Assembly (NCBI GenBank): GCA_903813345.2
Contig: CAIIXF020000253.1
Coordinates: 1-25,000, forward strand
Direction of reading: 5' to 3'
From: Owenia fusiformis
Taxonomy: Eukaryota > Annelida > Polychaeta > Sabellida > Oweniidae
DNA length: 25,000 bases
Below, in pieces: positions 8,497-18,662 of the stretch. The position numbers and the translations under genes were made by a program. Below the pieces are notes generated by a model that saw only the letters and a program-made list of their open reading frames with translations, had not been told where the DNA came from and did not search any database. Within the stretch, counting starts at the first letter, position 1. Each line of letters starts with the position of its first letter.

Positions 8497-8989
8497 TCAC
8501 TGGTGATCCACTTGATTACGCTGGAAGCGTTTCGGTTACAAAATGTCGGAACGTCGAAGGTACAACTTTTCTTTTTTCCTTATTCCACACGTTGTAGGCA
8601 GAATTCCCACGACATTTTTATCACAAACGTGTATCAGTATCATATGTTTAAGAAAATGTACACATTTGCGAACAAATAGTTCTGAAGACAACGGAATCGT
8701 CGATTTAACTCCCCACTTAAGTTACATAAACGGTATTTCGAAAAACAGTTAAGATCTGCACTTTTAATCCTTAGTGCTTATGTAACTTCTGAGCATTTTT
8801 TTCGGAAACATGTACATTTTCTTAAAAATATGATACTGATATACGATTCTGAGAAAAAATGTCGTGGGGATTCTGCCTACGACGCGTGAAATAAGGAAAA
8901 AAGAGAAAATCATACCTTCGACGTTCAGACATTTTGTTACCGAAACGAACCGTTTCGGTAACCAGCGTAATCGAGCGGATCACCAGTGA
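8497..8989. mobile_element. palindromic MITE of 493 bp downstream of the cold-shock gene
   Basis: The ends are TCACTGGTGATCC and GGATCACCAGTGA, and the inverted homology continues about 170 bp inward, through AAAATGTCGGAACGTCGAAGG against CCTTCGACGTTCAGACATTTT. The terminal TCACTGGTGA is itself nearly palindromic. Both arms contain an ATG beginning MSERRRY, but the frames diverge after about 12 codons because of indels, so no protein is claimed. An extra inner hairpin, ACCGAAACGAACCGTTTCGGT, occurs only in the right arm. Confidence 0.75.
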
Positions 8990-9055
8990 TAATTATATCA
9001 ACGCATTAACGACAATTACTAGAAAAATTGTATGTATGATTATAATATAATCATA

Positions 9056-9672
9056 ATCAGTCATAAAAAATCTAAAAATTAAACACATCTTCAATTTAAT
9101 GGTCATCTTTTGAATGGTAACAATATAATTTGAAATATATATATACATACTTTCATCTATATTGTTTTAGAAAACACATCAAATACTTGTTTTATTCTTG
9201 GTATCATGTTTCCAGAGTGAAATGAAACATCTTTCCGAACCTCATTGGAACAAAACGACATAAACACAACATGTTTAGGTCTCTCAATATTTTAATTGTA
9301 CAAAGGAAATTTTGGTTGATTTTAAAAAAGTATCTTGTTAATGAAATAAAAGGTTTATCTATTATTTTTTATCTATTTTGGGGGGATTTTTGTTTTAAGT
9401 TTTTGAATACTTAAAATGAACCAAAAATTTCTTTGTATAACTCAATATTGAGAGGTCTAAAAACATGTTATTTATGCTATTTTGTTCAAACAAGGTTTGG
9501 GAAGACATTTTATATCATTCTCAAGAATTGGTAGAAAGGAGCAAAAACAGTTGCACTAAAAAAACAAAAAAAATTGACAAAAACAGTTACATGAAATATT
9601 TCTAAACAATTTTCGCATTAAATTGTTGTCAATCAGTCAACATTACATAAAATACCATGTTTTTTACAGAAT
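9056..9672. mobile_element. foldback element, copy 2 (truncated at both ends)
   Basis: It begins at CAGTCATAAAAAATCTAAAAA and follows copy 1 (7224-7795) with small indels to TTTTTTACAGAATG. The outer ends present in copy 1 (ATCGATATGGAGAAC and its complement) are missing. The right edge abuts the pearl-like element at 9676, which may have removed or replaced it. Confidence 0.7.
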
Positions 9673-9695
9673 GTAAGGCCCGTCCGTCGATCTGG

Positions 9696-9738
9696 TTGTC
9701 TGTCTGTCTGTCTGTCCGTCCGTCCATCCGTCCGTCCG
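9696..9738 (+). repeat. GTCY tetranucleotide microsatellite
   Basis: About ten GTCT, GTCC or ATCC units in a row. The complementary array, CAGA and CGGA units, lies at 15546-15599 in the inverted partner element. Confidence 0.9.
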
Positions 9739-10210
9739 GTAATTTTCTCCAAAACCACTACAGATATCACCTTCAAATTTTCAGGGGTAACTTATGACTG
9801 CATACAGATGTGGACAGAAGATTTTTAGACCGATACCTACCTCCTGTCGGCCATTTTGAAGTCAAATGCTAAAATCCTTGTCTGCAAACTTTAAGAAAAA
9901 CGACTTCACGGTTGCTTTTAAAACTTTAACATCTTATTCAACTTACTTCATTCTACATCTGATTAGGTTTTGGACCTGTTAGCTCAGTCATGTCAGCCAT
10001 TTTGAATGTCTTAATAAAAGTTAGCGCGCGATAATACTTTGTTTCATATTGAACGGTGTTTTTAGTTTTCATACTTAAACTATTTAGTAACTTTATAAAT
10101 AAGTTCATGTGTACTTTGCTGTAAAAGCCTAATATGTTATTGTTAACAGTAGTTATATGTGATAGTTTTGTAAAAAAGAAATCAGCAAAAACTAATAATC
10201 ACTTTTTTAT

Positions 10211-11080
10211 TGTCGGCCATTTTGGATTTTTCCATCCTAAAATCTTGTCTGTAAAGTCTTGTCTACGGGTTTTCAGGTGAACTGTTTGGTAGATCAATTT
10301 CAAATTTTCAGGGATGATTCTTAGTATAAAAATCTAGATCTGATTAGTTTTTTGGCATTCTCGATAAATGTCAAGGCAGCCATTTTGGATTTTCCGTCTT
10401 AAAATCTTGCCTGTAAAGTCTTGTCTACGCGTTTTCAAGTGAACCATTTGGTAGATCAATTTCAAATTTCTAGGGATGATTTTTATTATGAAAATCTAGA
10501 TCGGATTAGTTTTTTGGCATTCTGGGTGAATGTCAAGGCAGCCATTTTGGATTTTCCGTCCTAAAATCTTGCCTGTAAAGTCTTGTCTATGTGTCTTCAG
10601 GTGAACCGTTTGGTAGATCAATTTCAAATTTTCAGGGATGATTCCTTGTATTAAAATCTAGAACTGATTAGTCTTTTGGCATCCTGGATAAATGTCAGGG
10701 CAGCCATTTTGGATTTTCCGCCCTAAAATATTGTCTGTAAAGTTCTGTCTACGCGTTTTTAGGTGAACCGTTAGGTAGATCAATTTCAAATTTTCAGGGA
10801 TGATTCTGAGTATGAAAATCTAGAACCGATTACTTTTTTAGCCATTCTGGGCAAATGTCAAGGCAGCCATTTTGGATTTTTCCGTCCTAAAATCTTGTCT
10901 GTAAAGTCTTGTTTACGAGTTTTCTGGTTTACTGTTTGAGGGGATGGTTCTTCGTGTGAAAATCTAGAGCTGACTAATTTTTGGGCATTTGGGGTAAATT
11001 TTAAGGTGGCCATTTGCATTTTCCGTCCCAAAATTGTAACGGTAAAGTCTTGTCTACTCATTTTCAGGATAACCATTTGA
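10211..11080 (+). repeat. tandem ~162-bp core repeats, left copy
   Basis: The recurring landmark GGCAGCCATTTTGGATTTTC starts near 10211 (variant), 10373, 10535, 10697, 10860 and 11003, giving steps of 162, 162, 163 and 143. Each unit also has GTAAAGTCTTGTCTACG and AATTTCAAATTTTCAGGGAT. The last unit is shorter and more diverged. Confidence 0.9.
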
Positions 11081-11205
11081 CGGGATCACCCATTGGTGGG
11101 GACATATTGTACACATTTGTGTTCTGAGGCCTGGGTATACAATCATTAATAAAAAAAATCAGCATTATTCTTATTCAATGTAAGTAATATAGTAATTTCT
11201 ATTTA

Positions 11206-11266
11206 TGATTCAGTCGCTCAAATTGCAACGAGCAAGTACCTAACAGCAATTTGAGCGACTGAATCA
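11206..11266. repeat. perfect 21-bp stem-loop with 19-nt loop
   Basis: Positions 11206-11226 (TGATTCAGTCGCTCAAATTG then C) are exactly complementary to 11246-11266. Pairing continues outward with one bulge into AT-rich sequence. The loop is AACGAGCAAGTACCTAACA. Confidence 0.9.
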
Positions 11267-11275
11267 ATAAATATT

Positions 11276-11477
11276 CACTTATTCCAAATAAGTGTTTTTT
11301 AAGAACATAGCGTCTTGTCTATTATCACATTCATTATTATAATTAGTGGGCGGAGCTTGGGAATGTGAGTGGATCACATTCTTTATTTTTCAAAGCAGAG
11401 ACGTACACAGCAGAAGAACACTTTAAATATATTTTCTGTGTTAATACAAGTTTGCCTCAGTTTGTGTTCTTGTATTA
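11276..11477. repeat. cluster of three further short stem-loops
   Basis: CACTTAT (11276-11282) pairs with ATAAGTG (11288-11294). GAATGTGA (11361-11368) pairs with TCACATTC (11374-11381). TAATACAAG (11442-11450) pairs with CTTGTATTA (11469-11477). A GC-box-like GGGCGGAGC occurs at 11348. With the 21-bp hairpin upstream this makes four perfect stems in about 270 bases. No gene is recognised. Confidence 0.6.
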
Positions 11478-12477
11478 GTTGTTTGCCGATGCTGCCATCT
11501 ATTTATACATTTATATAGTAAACGGTCAATTGGCCAGATTTGAGGAACGATCCACTGAAGACAATCAGTGGATTGTCATCTATATGCGTCTGAATTATCA
11601 AATAATGGATGATGTTTGGCCTAACTCATCTATGATATTTCATATATCAGGTAAATACACATAAATAACCAACTAGATATAAAGTATAAACACAAACGTG
11701 TACATTGTTCATTTAAGCGTTTTTCGGGCTTAAGGTACAGCTGGAAAATAACATTTTGGTAAAAAATTGCTATACCTGAACATATTATTTTCTGGTACAA
11801 AATAAAGTATGAAGTTATGTGTCAATTTGCTTACACTGTGCAAAAAGCCAAATATAGTAGCGTATAAGTGGCAAACTATTTGTGAATATAGTTCAGTATG
11901 TCCTCACTATATTGTATTCGGTATGGGAAACAAACTATTCTTGCCTCAGAAGCGGAACATTTAGTATTGGTGGTATATACTCTACGATACTAAATATCGT
12001 TTGAACTATTCTCCGATTATTCTTAAGAGCCAGGAATAGTAGGATATAAGTACATAAAAAAGATGAGTATAGTATGTATTACGTAATCTAAAAACAAACT
12101 ATACGCCTCTTATACGCGAGGCTATATATTCTTTGATGTGCCTTAATTTGCTTGGAGTTAATCCTATTTTATTTTTCAATTAAGCGCTAATGTAAACAAA
12201 TAAAATCATGCATTTCACTTAAGAAAGCTTAATCAAACTTAAAGGGGACCACCACCATGGTCACATGATCAGTCGTGTGGAGGTAAGCTCCCAGTTGAAA
12301 TAAAAGCACTGTCCTCCTTTGGTTTATGTGAAAAGTAGCTAATACCCTCATGTATTTGGTCAGTTTGTGTGTCACACGACTTATCCACACCATATGCTTC
12401 ATTCAACATATTTTATGCTATTAAGCTGCATATAAAAACACTACTTTGCAGTAAAAACGAACTACTGGATGAACTAA

Positions 12478-12897
12478 GGTTAGGGTAATTAAATTAGTTG
12501 TTTCTCATTCTTGCCCGCGTGTGGCCCAATCCCCCCTCCACCTTTTTTCTGCCATTTCTGAGAAAAAAAAACACCGTACCTCGCGCGCATCCATGGCGTG
12601 TGAAACACTTTTTTTTACTTTTTATGGATCAGGATAATTGACAATATCGTGGTACTGATATATGATCAAATATACCAGTAAAGTAGGCTAAATTCGACAT
12701 ATAAATTCAACATAACCCAGTTTATTTCCTTCAAAATTAGTTATTTGTTTTTACAGTTATTTAAAAGAAAAAAATCATCCCGTCCCTCATCAGCATTTTA
12801 GATAGACAAAAAAAGGTAATATAAAAACCGTCATTCCCGTATCAATTTTGAAAAATAGAAGAAAGAGAAACTACTAATTTAATTACCCTGGCCTAAC
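12478..12897. mobile_element. 420-bp MITE nested in the 1.6-kb element
   Basis: GGTTAGGGTAATTAAATTAG, followed by TGTTTCTCATTCTT at the left, is matched in reverse complement at the right end by AGAAAGAGAAACTACT and AATTTAATTACCCTGGCCTA. This gives ~36-bp imperfect terminal inverted repeats. No gene. Confidence 0.6.
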
Positions 12898-13049
12898 ATA
12901 AAATACAAAGCCACTAGCCAGCTCATACAGTATACTTACCCCTTGCAAATTGTAATTTATTGAATTCACAGTAAACCCATCAATTTAAAAAAAACAAAGA
13001 ATATTGTTCCCATGGATCTATTATTTTTCATATATTTTTTTCTATATTA

Positions 13050-13246
13050 CTTTTTCAGGAAAGTATCATTTCATTGTCTTCTCTTGGAATATCTGGTAGG
13101 AGTTCAATGGGAACTCCAGGAAATTCTGATATTCCACACTTTATATTTTTCCAAATTTTCCTTCAAAGTTTCCAGACAACACAGGAGCTACCATTGACCC
13201 GTTTCCAGGTTTACTAAAAGTAGACAGTGTAATGACACTTTCCTGA
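13050..13246. mobile_element. 197-bp inverted-repeat unit
   Basis: CTTTTTCAGGAAAGTATCAT, then TTCATTGTCT at the left, pairs with AGACAGTGTAATGACACTTT and CCTGAAAAAAG at the right. The interior resembles an exon because both arms carry a splice-acceptor-like TTTTTCAGG, but that signal is a by-product of the inverted repeat. Confidence 0.5.
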
Positions 13247-13354
13247 AAAAAGCAAGGAAAAACACACATGCCTTCATACTCAATTTTGTACCAGAAAATA
13301 ACATGTGCAGGTATAGCATTTTTTACCAAAATGTTACTTTCCAGCTGAACCTTA

Positions 13355-14156
13355 ATAACCAACTAAATTGCCAGAACTATTTACAGTTTATGAATGCAAC
13401 ATGTAATATCAGGTTTATACATGTGTCTTCCATAAGGGACATCTCCTACAAGTTAAAAACTCGTCGTTCTATTGGTAAACAATCCCGTGAACATTTCTGC
13501 AGTGACCACCATTCCAGTGGACACAATTCCAGTGATCTCATTTGAAAACCTCTTGATTAGCCCCTCCATACGTACGTATTAAGTAATTTCATTTAACACC
13601 CTAACAATTCCTTGGACAGGCCTTTTCGTAACGCTTTTCTGAGAAACACTACAATACTTTCCAGTCCAAATGTTTTGAAACCTCAAATCCCCTATAGAAA
13701 CGCGCCCTGTTTCTGTTTATAATTTTACCATATTCGGAGTGCAATTGAATGCACTTCAATGATCATCCATTTTTTCCTTATAAGTAAATCGCAGCATTAT
13801 ATCCTATTACCTAATGGTACGATGTCATTCCTCCAACCCTTTTTACTTTAGCTCATAATATGAATATTGACGTTCTTAATACATAGGTTATTAAAGATGT
13901 TTTTACACAGCTTTCAAATTGCATCTAAACTTTGACTCAAGGATTTGAATCTTGTTTATACATGTATATTTGAAAGCCAAATAATATATGTGTGTATTTT
14001 TATGTATATGTGTTGGTATGATTATCCATATTTCTATAGAACAGTGTGGAATGTACTTTAATACCATTATATTTTACAAGAGCCACTAACTTTGTTGCTA
14101 TGTGTACCCGTGTCTTTTCTACAAAATATGTTAGGACTTCATACAAATGAAAAACA
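13355..14156. other. non-coding interval
   Basis: AT-rich sequence between the 1.6-kb element and the right pearl-like copy. No gene, RNA or repeat was recognised. Short open frames here (for example 13303-13545) show no family features. Confidence 0.5.
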
Positions 14157-15643
14157 AGAACACAAATGTGTACAAAATGTCCCCACCAATGGGTGATCCC
14201 ATCAAATGGTTATCCTGAAAATGAGTAGACAAGACTTTACTGACACAATTTGAGGACGGAAAATCCAAAATGGCAACCTTAAAATTTACCCAGAATCCCC
14301 AAAAATTAGCTAGGTCTAGATTTTCATACTAAGAACCACCCCTGAAAATTTGAAATTGATCCGTCAAACAGTTAAACAAAACTTTACAGACAAGATTTTA
14401 GGATGGAAAATCCAAAATGGCTGCCTTGACATTTACCCAGAATGTCAAAAAACTAATCAGTTCTAGATTTTCATACTAAGAATCATCCCTGAAAAGTTGA
14501 AATTGATCTACCAAATGGTTCACCTGAAAACGCGTAGACAAGACTTTACAGACAAGATTTTAGGACAGAAAATCCAAAATGGCTGCCTTGACATTTACCC
14601 AGAATGCCAAAAAACTAATCAGATCTAGGTTTTCATACTAAGAATCATCCCTGAAAATTTGAAATTGATCTAACAAACGGTTCACCTGGAAATGTGTAGA
14701 CAAGACTTTACAGACAAGATTTTAGGACGGAAAATCCAAAATGGCTGCCTTGACATTTACCCAGAACGCCAAAAAAACTAATCAGATCTAGATTTTCATA
14801 CTAAGAATCATCCCTGAAAATTTGAAATTGATCTACCTAACGGTTCACCTGGAAATGCGTAGACAAGACTTTACAGACAATATTTTAGGACGGAAAATCC
14901 AAAATGGCTGCCTTGACATTTACCCAGAACGCCAAAAAACTAATCAGATCTAGATGTTCATATTAAGAATCATCCCTGAAAATTTGAAATTGATCTACCA
15001 AACGGTTCACCTGAAAACGTGTAGACAAGACTTTACAGACAAGATTTTAGGACGGAAAAAACCAAAATGGCTGACAATAAAAAAGTGATTATGAGTTTTT
15101 GCTGATTTACTTTTACAAAATTATCACATATAACTACTGTTAACAATAACATAGGCTTTTTCAACAAAGTACACCTGAAATTATTTATAAAGCTACTAAA
15201 TAGTTAAAGTATGAAAACTCAAAAACACCATTCAATATGATACAAAGTATTATCGCGCGCTAACTTTTCTTCAGACATTCAAAATGGCTGACATGACTGA
15301 GCTAACAGGTCCAAAACCTGATCAGATGTAGAATGAAGTGAGCTGAACAAGATGTTAAAGTTTTAAAAGCAACTGTGAAGCCGTTTTTCTTAAAGTTTGC
15401 AGACAAGGATTTTAGCATTTGACCTCAAAATGGCCGACAGGAAGTAGCTATCGAGTTAGTTTTTTTTCATCCACATCTGTATGCACTCACAAGTTATTCC
15501 TGAAAATTTGAAGGTGATACCTGTTGCGGTTTTGGATAAAACTGCCGGACGTACGGACGGACAGACAGACAACCAGACGGACAGACAGACAGACGGACGC
15601 GCCTAGGACGACAATATGGCCCCACACTATGTGGTGGGGACAT
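14157..15643 (-). mobile_element. pearl-like element, right copy (inverted, more complete)
   Basis: It runs from AGAACACAAATGTGTACAAA and ATGTCCCCACCAATGGGTGA through six core units and the CAGA/CGGA microsatellite to CCCCACACTATGTGGTGGGG and ACATA. Both ends therefore carry inverted ATGTCCCCACC motifs. The outer end can fold as a six-pair hairpin (CCCCAC with GTGGGG). It is the reverse complement of 9676-11125 over its whole length. There is no coding gene; several in-frame stretches come from the core repeats. Confidence 0.7.
14212..15075 (-). repeat. tandem ~162-bp core repeats, right copy
   Basis: The landmark CCAAAATGG recurs at 14265, 14412, 14574, 14736, 14899 and 15062. The steps are 147, 162, 162, 163 and 163, the mirror image of the left copy, including its shorter innermost unit. 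Confidence 0.9.
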
Positions 15644-15815
15644 AAAAAGGATTTCTATAGTGTCAAACACACAAACTTAAACGGAGTTTTGTGATAGAAA
15701 TGTGAAAATATTACCTAATACAGAGTTATTTAAGAATATCTTTCACATATTCCTACGTGTGCTTGATCGTGTTTTCGTGATAATTTTTGATAATGTTTCA
15801 TTTTTTCGTCTTAGA

Positions 15816-15863
15816 ATGGATAAAGAAGAGTTGACAAAGGTCATCAAGGATGAACTCTATTAA
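15816..15863 (+). CDS. possible last coding exon, 15 codons
   Basis: A strong acceptor, TTTCATTTTTTCGTCTTAG (ends 15814), precedes an open frame reading MDKEELTKVIKDELY and TAA. The polyadenylation signal AATAAA follows at 15890-15895, 27 bases after the stop. This trio looks like the 3' end of a gene. No compatible upstream exon was found. In the pearl-like element just to the left there is no coding sequence, so earlier exons would have to lie beyond it. The short length means chance cannot be excluded. Confidence 0.25.
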   Translation: MDKEELTKVIKDELY

Positions 15864-15913
15864 ACAGTTACTCATACAAGAACCTCTTTAATAAAACAGT
15901 GATGAAGAAAGTC

Positions 15914-16330
15914 CTATGAATGGAAAACACTGTGCGTACCATTAGCCCTAATATGTCCTTTGTGTTTGTTGTCGTAATTCTCATGAAAGATTCGTCCATT
16001 CCCGTCATTTCTGTTTCCATAGTGATCGATTATTCCATTCCCGTTTTTTTCAATATGATTTCCATTGATGTTATTCATATGTAAACTGTTTCCATTCGAG
16101 TGATTTATTTTGTCAGTTCCTGCTGTAGTATCAATTGATTTGATTTCAGACCTTATGATGTCAGTTCCTTTGACACTTCCAACAATGTCATTTCCATTGA
16201 TTGCATTTTCTAACTTGGCGATGTCAGCTTTGTTTAACAATCCACAAGAATCGTTCCCATTGGTGTTTATTGTTTTTATGGGCTCATTATGTCCATTTGT
16301 TTCATGTTTGAATACATTTTTCTTGTACAT
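15914..16330 (-). CDS. Asn/Gly-rich low-complexity ORF, 138 codons
   Basis: A single uninterrupted frame opens MYKKNVFKHETNGHNEPIK. It carries repeated NGN words: NTNGNDS, AINGND, SNGNS, INGNH, KNGNG and GNRNDGNG. There is no signal peptide, membrane segment or known domain. At DNA level the repetition reflects a degenerate GGAAATGA-type repeat, so the open frame may be a by-product of a decayed minisatellite. Its start codon lies exactly where homology to the TTAA element begins (~16334), and it is transcribed away from that element's TATA-like box. No known function. Confidence 0.3.
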   Translation of the reverse strand: MYKKNVFKHETNGHNEPIKTINTNGNDSCGLLNKADIAKLENAINGNDIVGSVKGTDIIRSEIKSIDTTAGTDKINHSNGNSLHMNNINGNHIEKNGNGIIDHYGNRNDGNGRIFHENYDNKHKGHIRANGTHSVFHS

Positions 16331-16333
16331 AAG

Positions 16334-17093
16334 AAATGTCGAGATCGCCTATTTCTTGTCGCTTTTGATCCAATGACCATATAAAGATGCAGTATATTCA
16401 TAAAACCATTGCATCTTTGACTCGAGAACACGATGGCAGAACAACAAGATCCAGAAATTCCAGATTGACCAGATTGACTAGTCGCACGGCGTTAAAGAGC
16501 GTTAGAGAGCGCGAGGAAGCTTGTCAAGCGTAACAAAGCCTCACAAAACGTTTCAATCCTTCATTAAAGCGTCTCGATTCGTTGGAAAGATTGGGAGTCC
16601 TTTATGAAAGCGTAAAAAAGAGTGCCAGATATTGATGAAAGCGTCTGACCTCGTGTCAGATCTTCATGCCAGATCGTAGCAAAGCTTGAGACATCTTAAC
16701 GAAACTTGTCAAGTGGTAACAGACCGTGAAGAGACTAGGGTCCCGGCTTTGAACCAAGCTCTGTTAAGCTTTCCTTCGCTTTGGGTCAAGCTTTGCTGAA
16801 CTTTGTTACGGTTTGTTCAGCTTTGATACGCTCTCGGCGCTTTAATCAATTCGCAACAGAGCGCCAAAAATTTTTAAACAGTTTAAAATTGTTTGGCGCT
16901 TTTGCCGAATATCCCACTTTACTCCGAGCTTTTCTACGACCTATTACGACCCCGACGCTTTAATCAAGCTTTGTTACGCTTTGGTGCCGCTTTACAAGCC
17001 GCTTTAAAGCGCCATGCTTTGGTGCCGCTTTGCTCGCCGATTTAAAGCGTGGCATTCGCCGTTGGTGTGAACGTAGCTTTAGCTTTAACATGT
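16334..17093 (+). mobile_element. TTAA-family element, copy B (truncated, flipped relative to copy A)
   Basis: 16334-~17010 is the reverse complement of 1260-~540 in copy A: ATGTCGAGATCGCC, the TATA-like box, the MAEQ start (16433), GACCTCGTGTCAGATCTTCATG, GGCGCTTTAATCAATTCG and the CGCTTTAAAGCGCCAT end. It finishes CGCCGTTGGTGTGAACGTAG before TTAA. The other half is missing to the left of 16334, where the Asn/Gly-rich ORF begins. Confidence 0.8.
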
Positions 17094-17583
17094 TTAAGCC
17101 CCCCTCACATATGAACGAAAACCCCTTTACGTCAACTTGCGTATAGTGGCGAATAGGAAATTAGTCAAATTCGTTCTCATTAGTACGAGTTCGTGACAGT
17201 ACGTCGCAGTGTTCGTATAGATGCGTTTGTCAGCGTTTACCTCGGTTGAAATTAGTCTTATTCGTCGGAAAATTTTGAACATGTTCAAAAAATTGCAGCG
17301 AATAAAAGTTTCGTGTGTCATTCGTTGAAATTCGTTTCAATGCGTTAACGATCAGTTAACCTTTGCATTGGCTTTGTCAAGTGACGTTACAGGTCGCTGG
17401 GGATAAGGTCGTTTCCCCATAATTTGCATATCAAGCGACTGACGACGATCCCACTACGAACCATTACGAACCATTGCAGCAGTTTGCAACCTTGTACGCA
17501 GTGGAACGAATACTTACGAATTGGATCTACGTTAAGCTGAATAATTGAGAGAATACCAAATTAAATCAAATAATTCTTTTGTC

Positions 17584-18662
17584 ATGGAAGACACAGATCG
17601 ACTGAGGCTGCAGTATGTGGCTGCTATGGCCCAGCAAGAAGTTTTAACGCAGCAACTTAACATTCATGAGTTCATCAGAGGCCGTTTTAGGCGGAGAAGG
17701 GGAGCCAGAGGACGTGGCATCTGGAGGAGATAATGGTTGAATCCAGAGAGACGGCGCCAATTCGGCATATATGATCAGCTCATGGTGGAGCTGAGAAGAG
17801 AGGACCCCAGAACATTCAAAAAGTTCCTCTGTATGCCAACAGAAATGTATGACGAAATCTTTGAGAGGGTCCGTCCTCGGCTATGGAAACAACATAGCTG
17901 ATACAGAGAGCCTTTAGGTCCAGGCCTCAAACTAGCTGCCACTATTCGCCACCTGGTTTCTGGTGCCAAGTACTCTGACATGCAGTACTCCTGGCGGGTT
18001 GCTGAGAATACCCTCTCTGTAGTGGTAAGGAGGGTTTCAGAAAACGCCTTTGGAATTTTGGCCAACCGATTCCAGGTACATTGTAATTTATAATATTTGT
18101 CGGCGAAACAAACAGTTAAACTCCAAGTTCCTGGGACTATCTAGATACGTTTATTCGACTTCGAGTAAATGAGACTTCATTCGAACTTCCGCTAATTGAG
18201 ACATGAAAATAGTATGTTTTGTTTGATAAATAATTTGAAAGATGCGCATAAATTGGAACCAACAGAGTTCCACATTCGACCTATAACAGTTTAACTATTA
18301 ATCCGTATTTTCAAATTAATTCAATTTAACGCATAATAACATTTCAGGTACTCCTCTCAACGATGAACCATAAGCCATCCACAGCGAGGCTGATAGTCAA
18401 GACATGCTGCATTCTCCACAACTTGATGAGAATGAGGTACCCTACAATGCAAAATGCACTGATTGACCAAGAGGACAGAAGAGGCGACATGGATCCTGGG
18501 GAATGGAGGAGAGATCGCAACTTGGAAGATGTCAGGGCTGCCAATATCAGAGGCCACAACACAGCAAACAAAAAGGGGAAGATTGTGAGAAATACTCCGA
18601 AGCACTGGGTCAACTCTCCAGCAGGAAGTGTACCATGGCAAGACAGGATCGTGCCAAATTAA
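17584..18662 (+). pseudogene. Harbinger transposase, inactivated
   Basis: Starts at ATG (MEDTDRLRLQYVAAMAQQ) and holds one frame to 18075, interrupted by TAA at 17731 and TGA at 17899. Recognisable pieces are an Arg-rich N-terminus (RGRFRRRRGARGRG), NPERRRQF, the YREPLGPGLKLAATIRHL helix motif, and RRVSENAFGILANRF, which carries the third catalytic acid (E) of the DDE triad. The stretch that should hold the two aspartates is absent: TLSVVV runs straight into RRVSENAFG. A 272-bp intron (18076-18347, GT-AG) leads to the last exon, VLLSTMNHKPSTARLIVKT to SPAGSVPWQDR and TAA, typical of the family C-terminus. It cannot encode an active nuclease. Confidence 0.85.

Larger units (their letters stand above)
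9676..11125 (+). mobile_element. pearl-like (Helitron-like) non-autonomous element, left copy
   Basis: The order is microsatellite GTCY (9696-9738), a unique segment, six tandem ~162-bp units (10211-11080), then the end sequence CACCCATTGGTGGGGACAT and ACACATTTGTGTTCT. This matches the reverse complement of 14157-15643. The outer ~35 bp present in the other copy (ending GTGGTGGGGACAT) is missing here, so the left end is truncated. Assignment to bivalve pearl elements is from recalled architecture (tetranucleotide array plus ~160-bp core repeats). No Rep/helicase is present. Confidence 0.65.
11731..13354. mobile_element. 1.6-kb element with ~95-bp inverted ends (TTAAGGT-CAGCTGG)
   Basis: The left arm, about 11731-11825, starts TAAGGTACAGCTGGAAAATA. 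It is matched by the reverse complement of 13258-13354 through ACATTTTGGTAAAAAAT, GCTATACCTG and TTATTTTCTGGTACAAAAT. TTA/TAA at the edges fits a 3-bp target. The interior (11830-12477 and 12898-13049) has no recognisable gene and holds two smaller inverted-repeat elements listed separately. Confidence 0.6.

Noticed and set aside
11479-11664. Possible exon ending ATATCAG|GTAAAT with a GC box upstream
   Set aside because: It has no ATG start at the 5' edge and no compatible downstream exon in the needed phase, and the product is unrecognised. The region is better described as a hairpin cluster.
13059-13208. 150-nt open frame between TTTTTCAG and CAGGTTTAC, looking like an internal exon
   Set aside because: The acceptor-like sequence is repeated in inverted orientation at 13244, so it belongs to a small inverted-repeat element. 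The translated product matches nothing I know.
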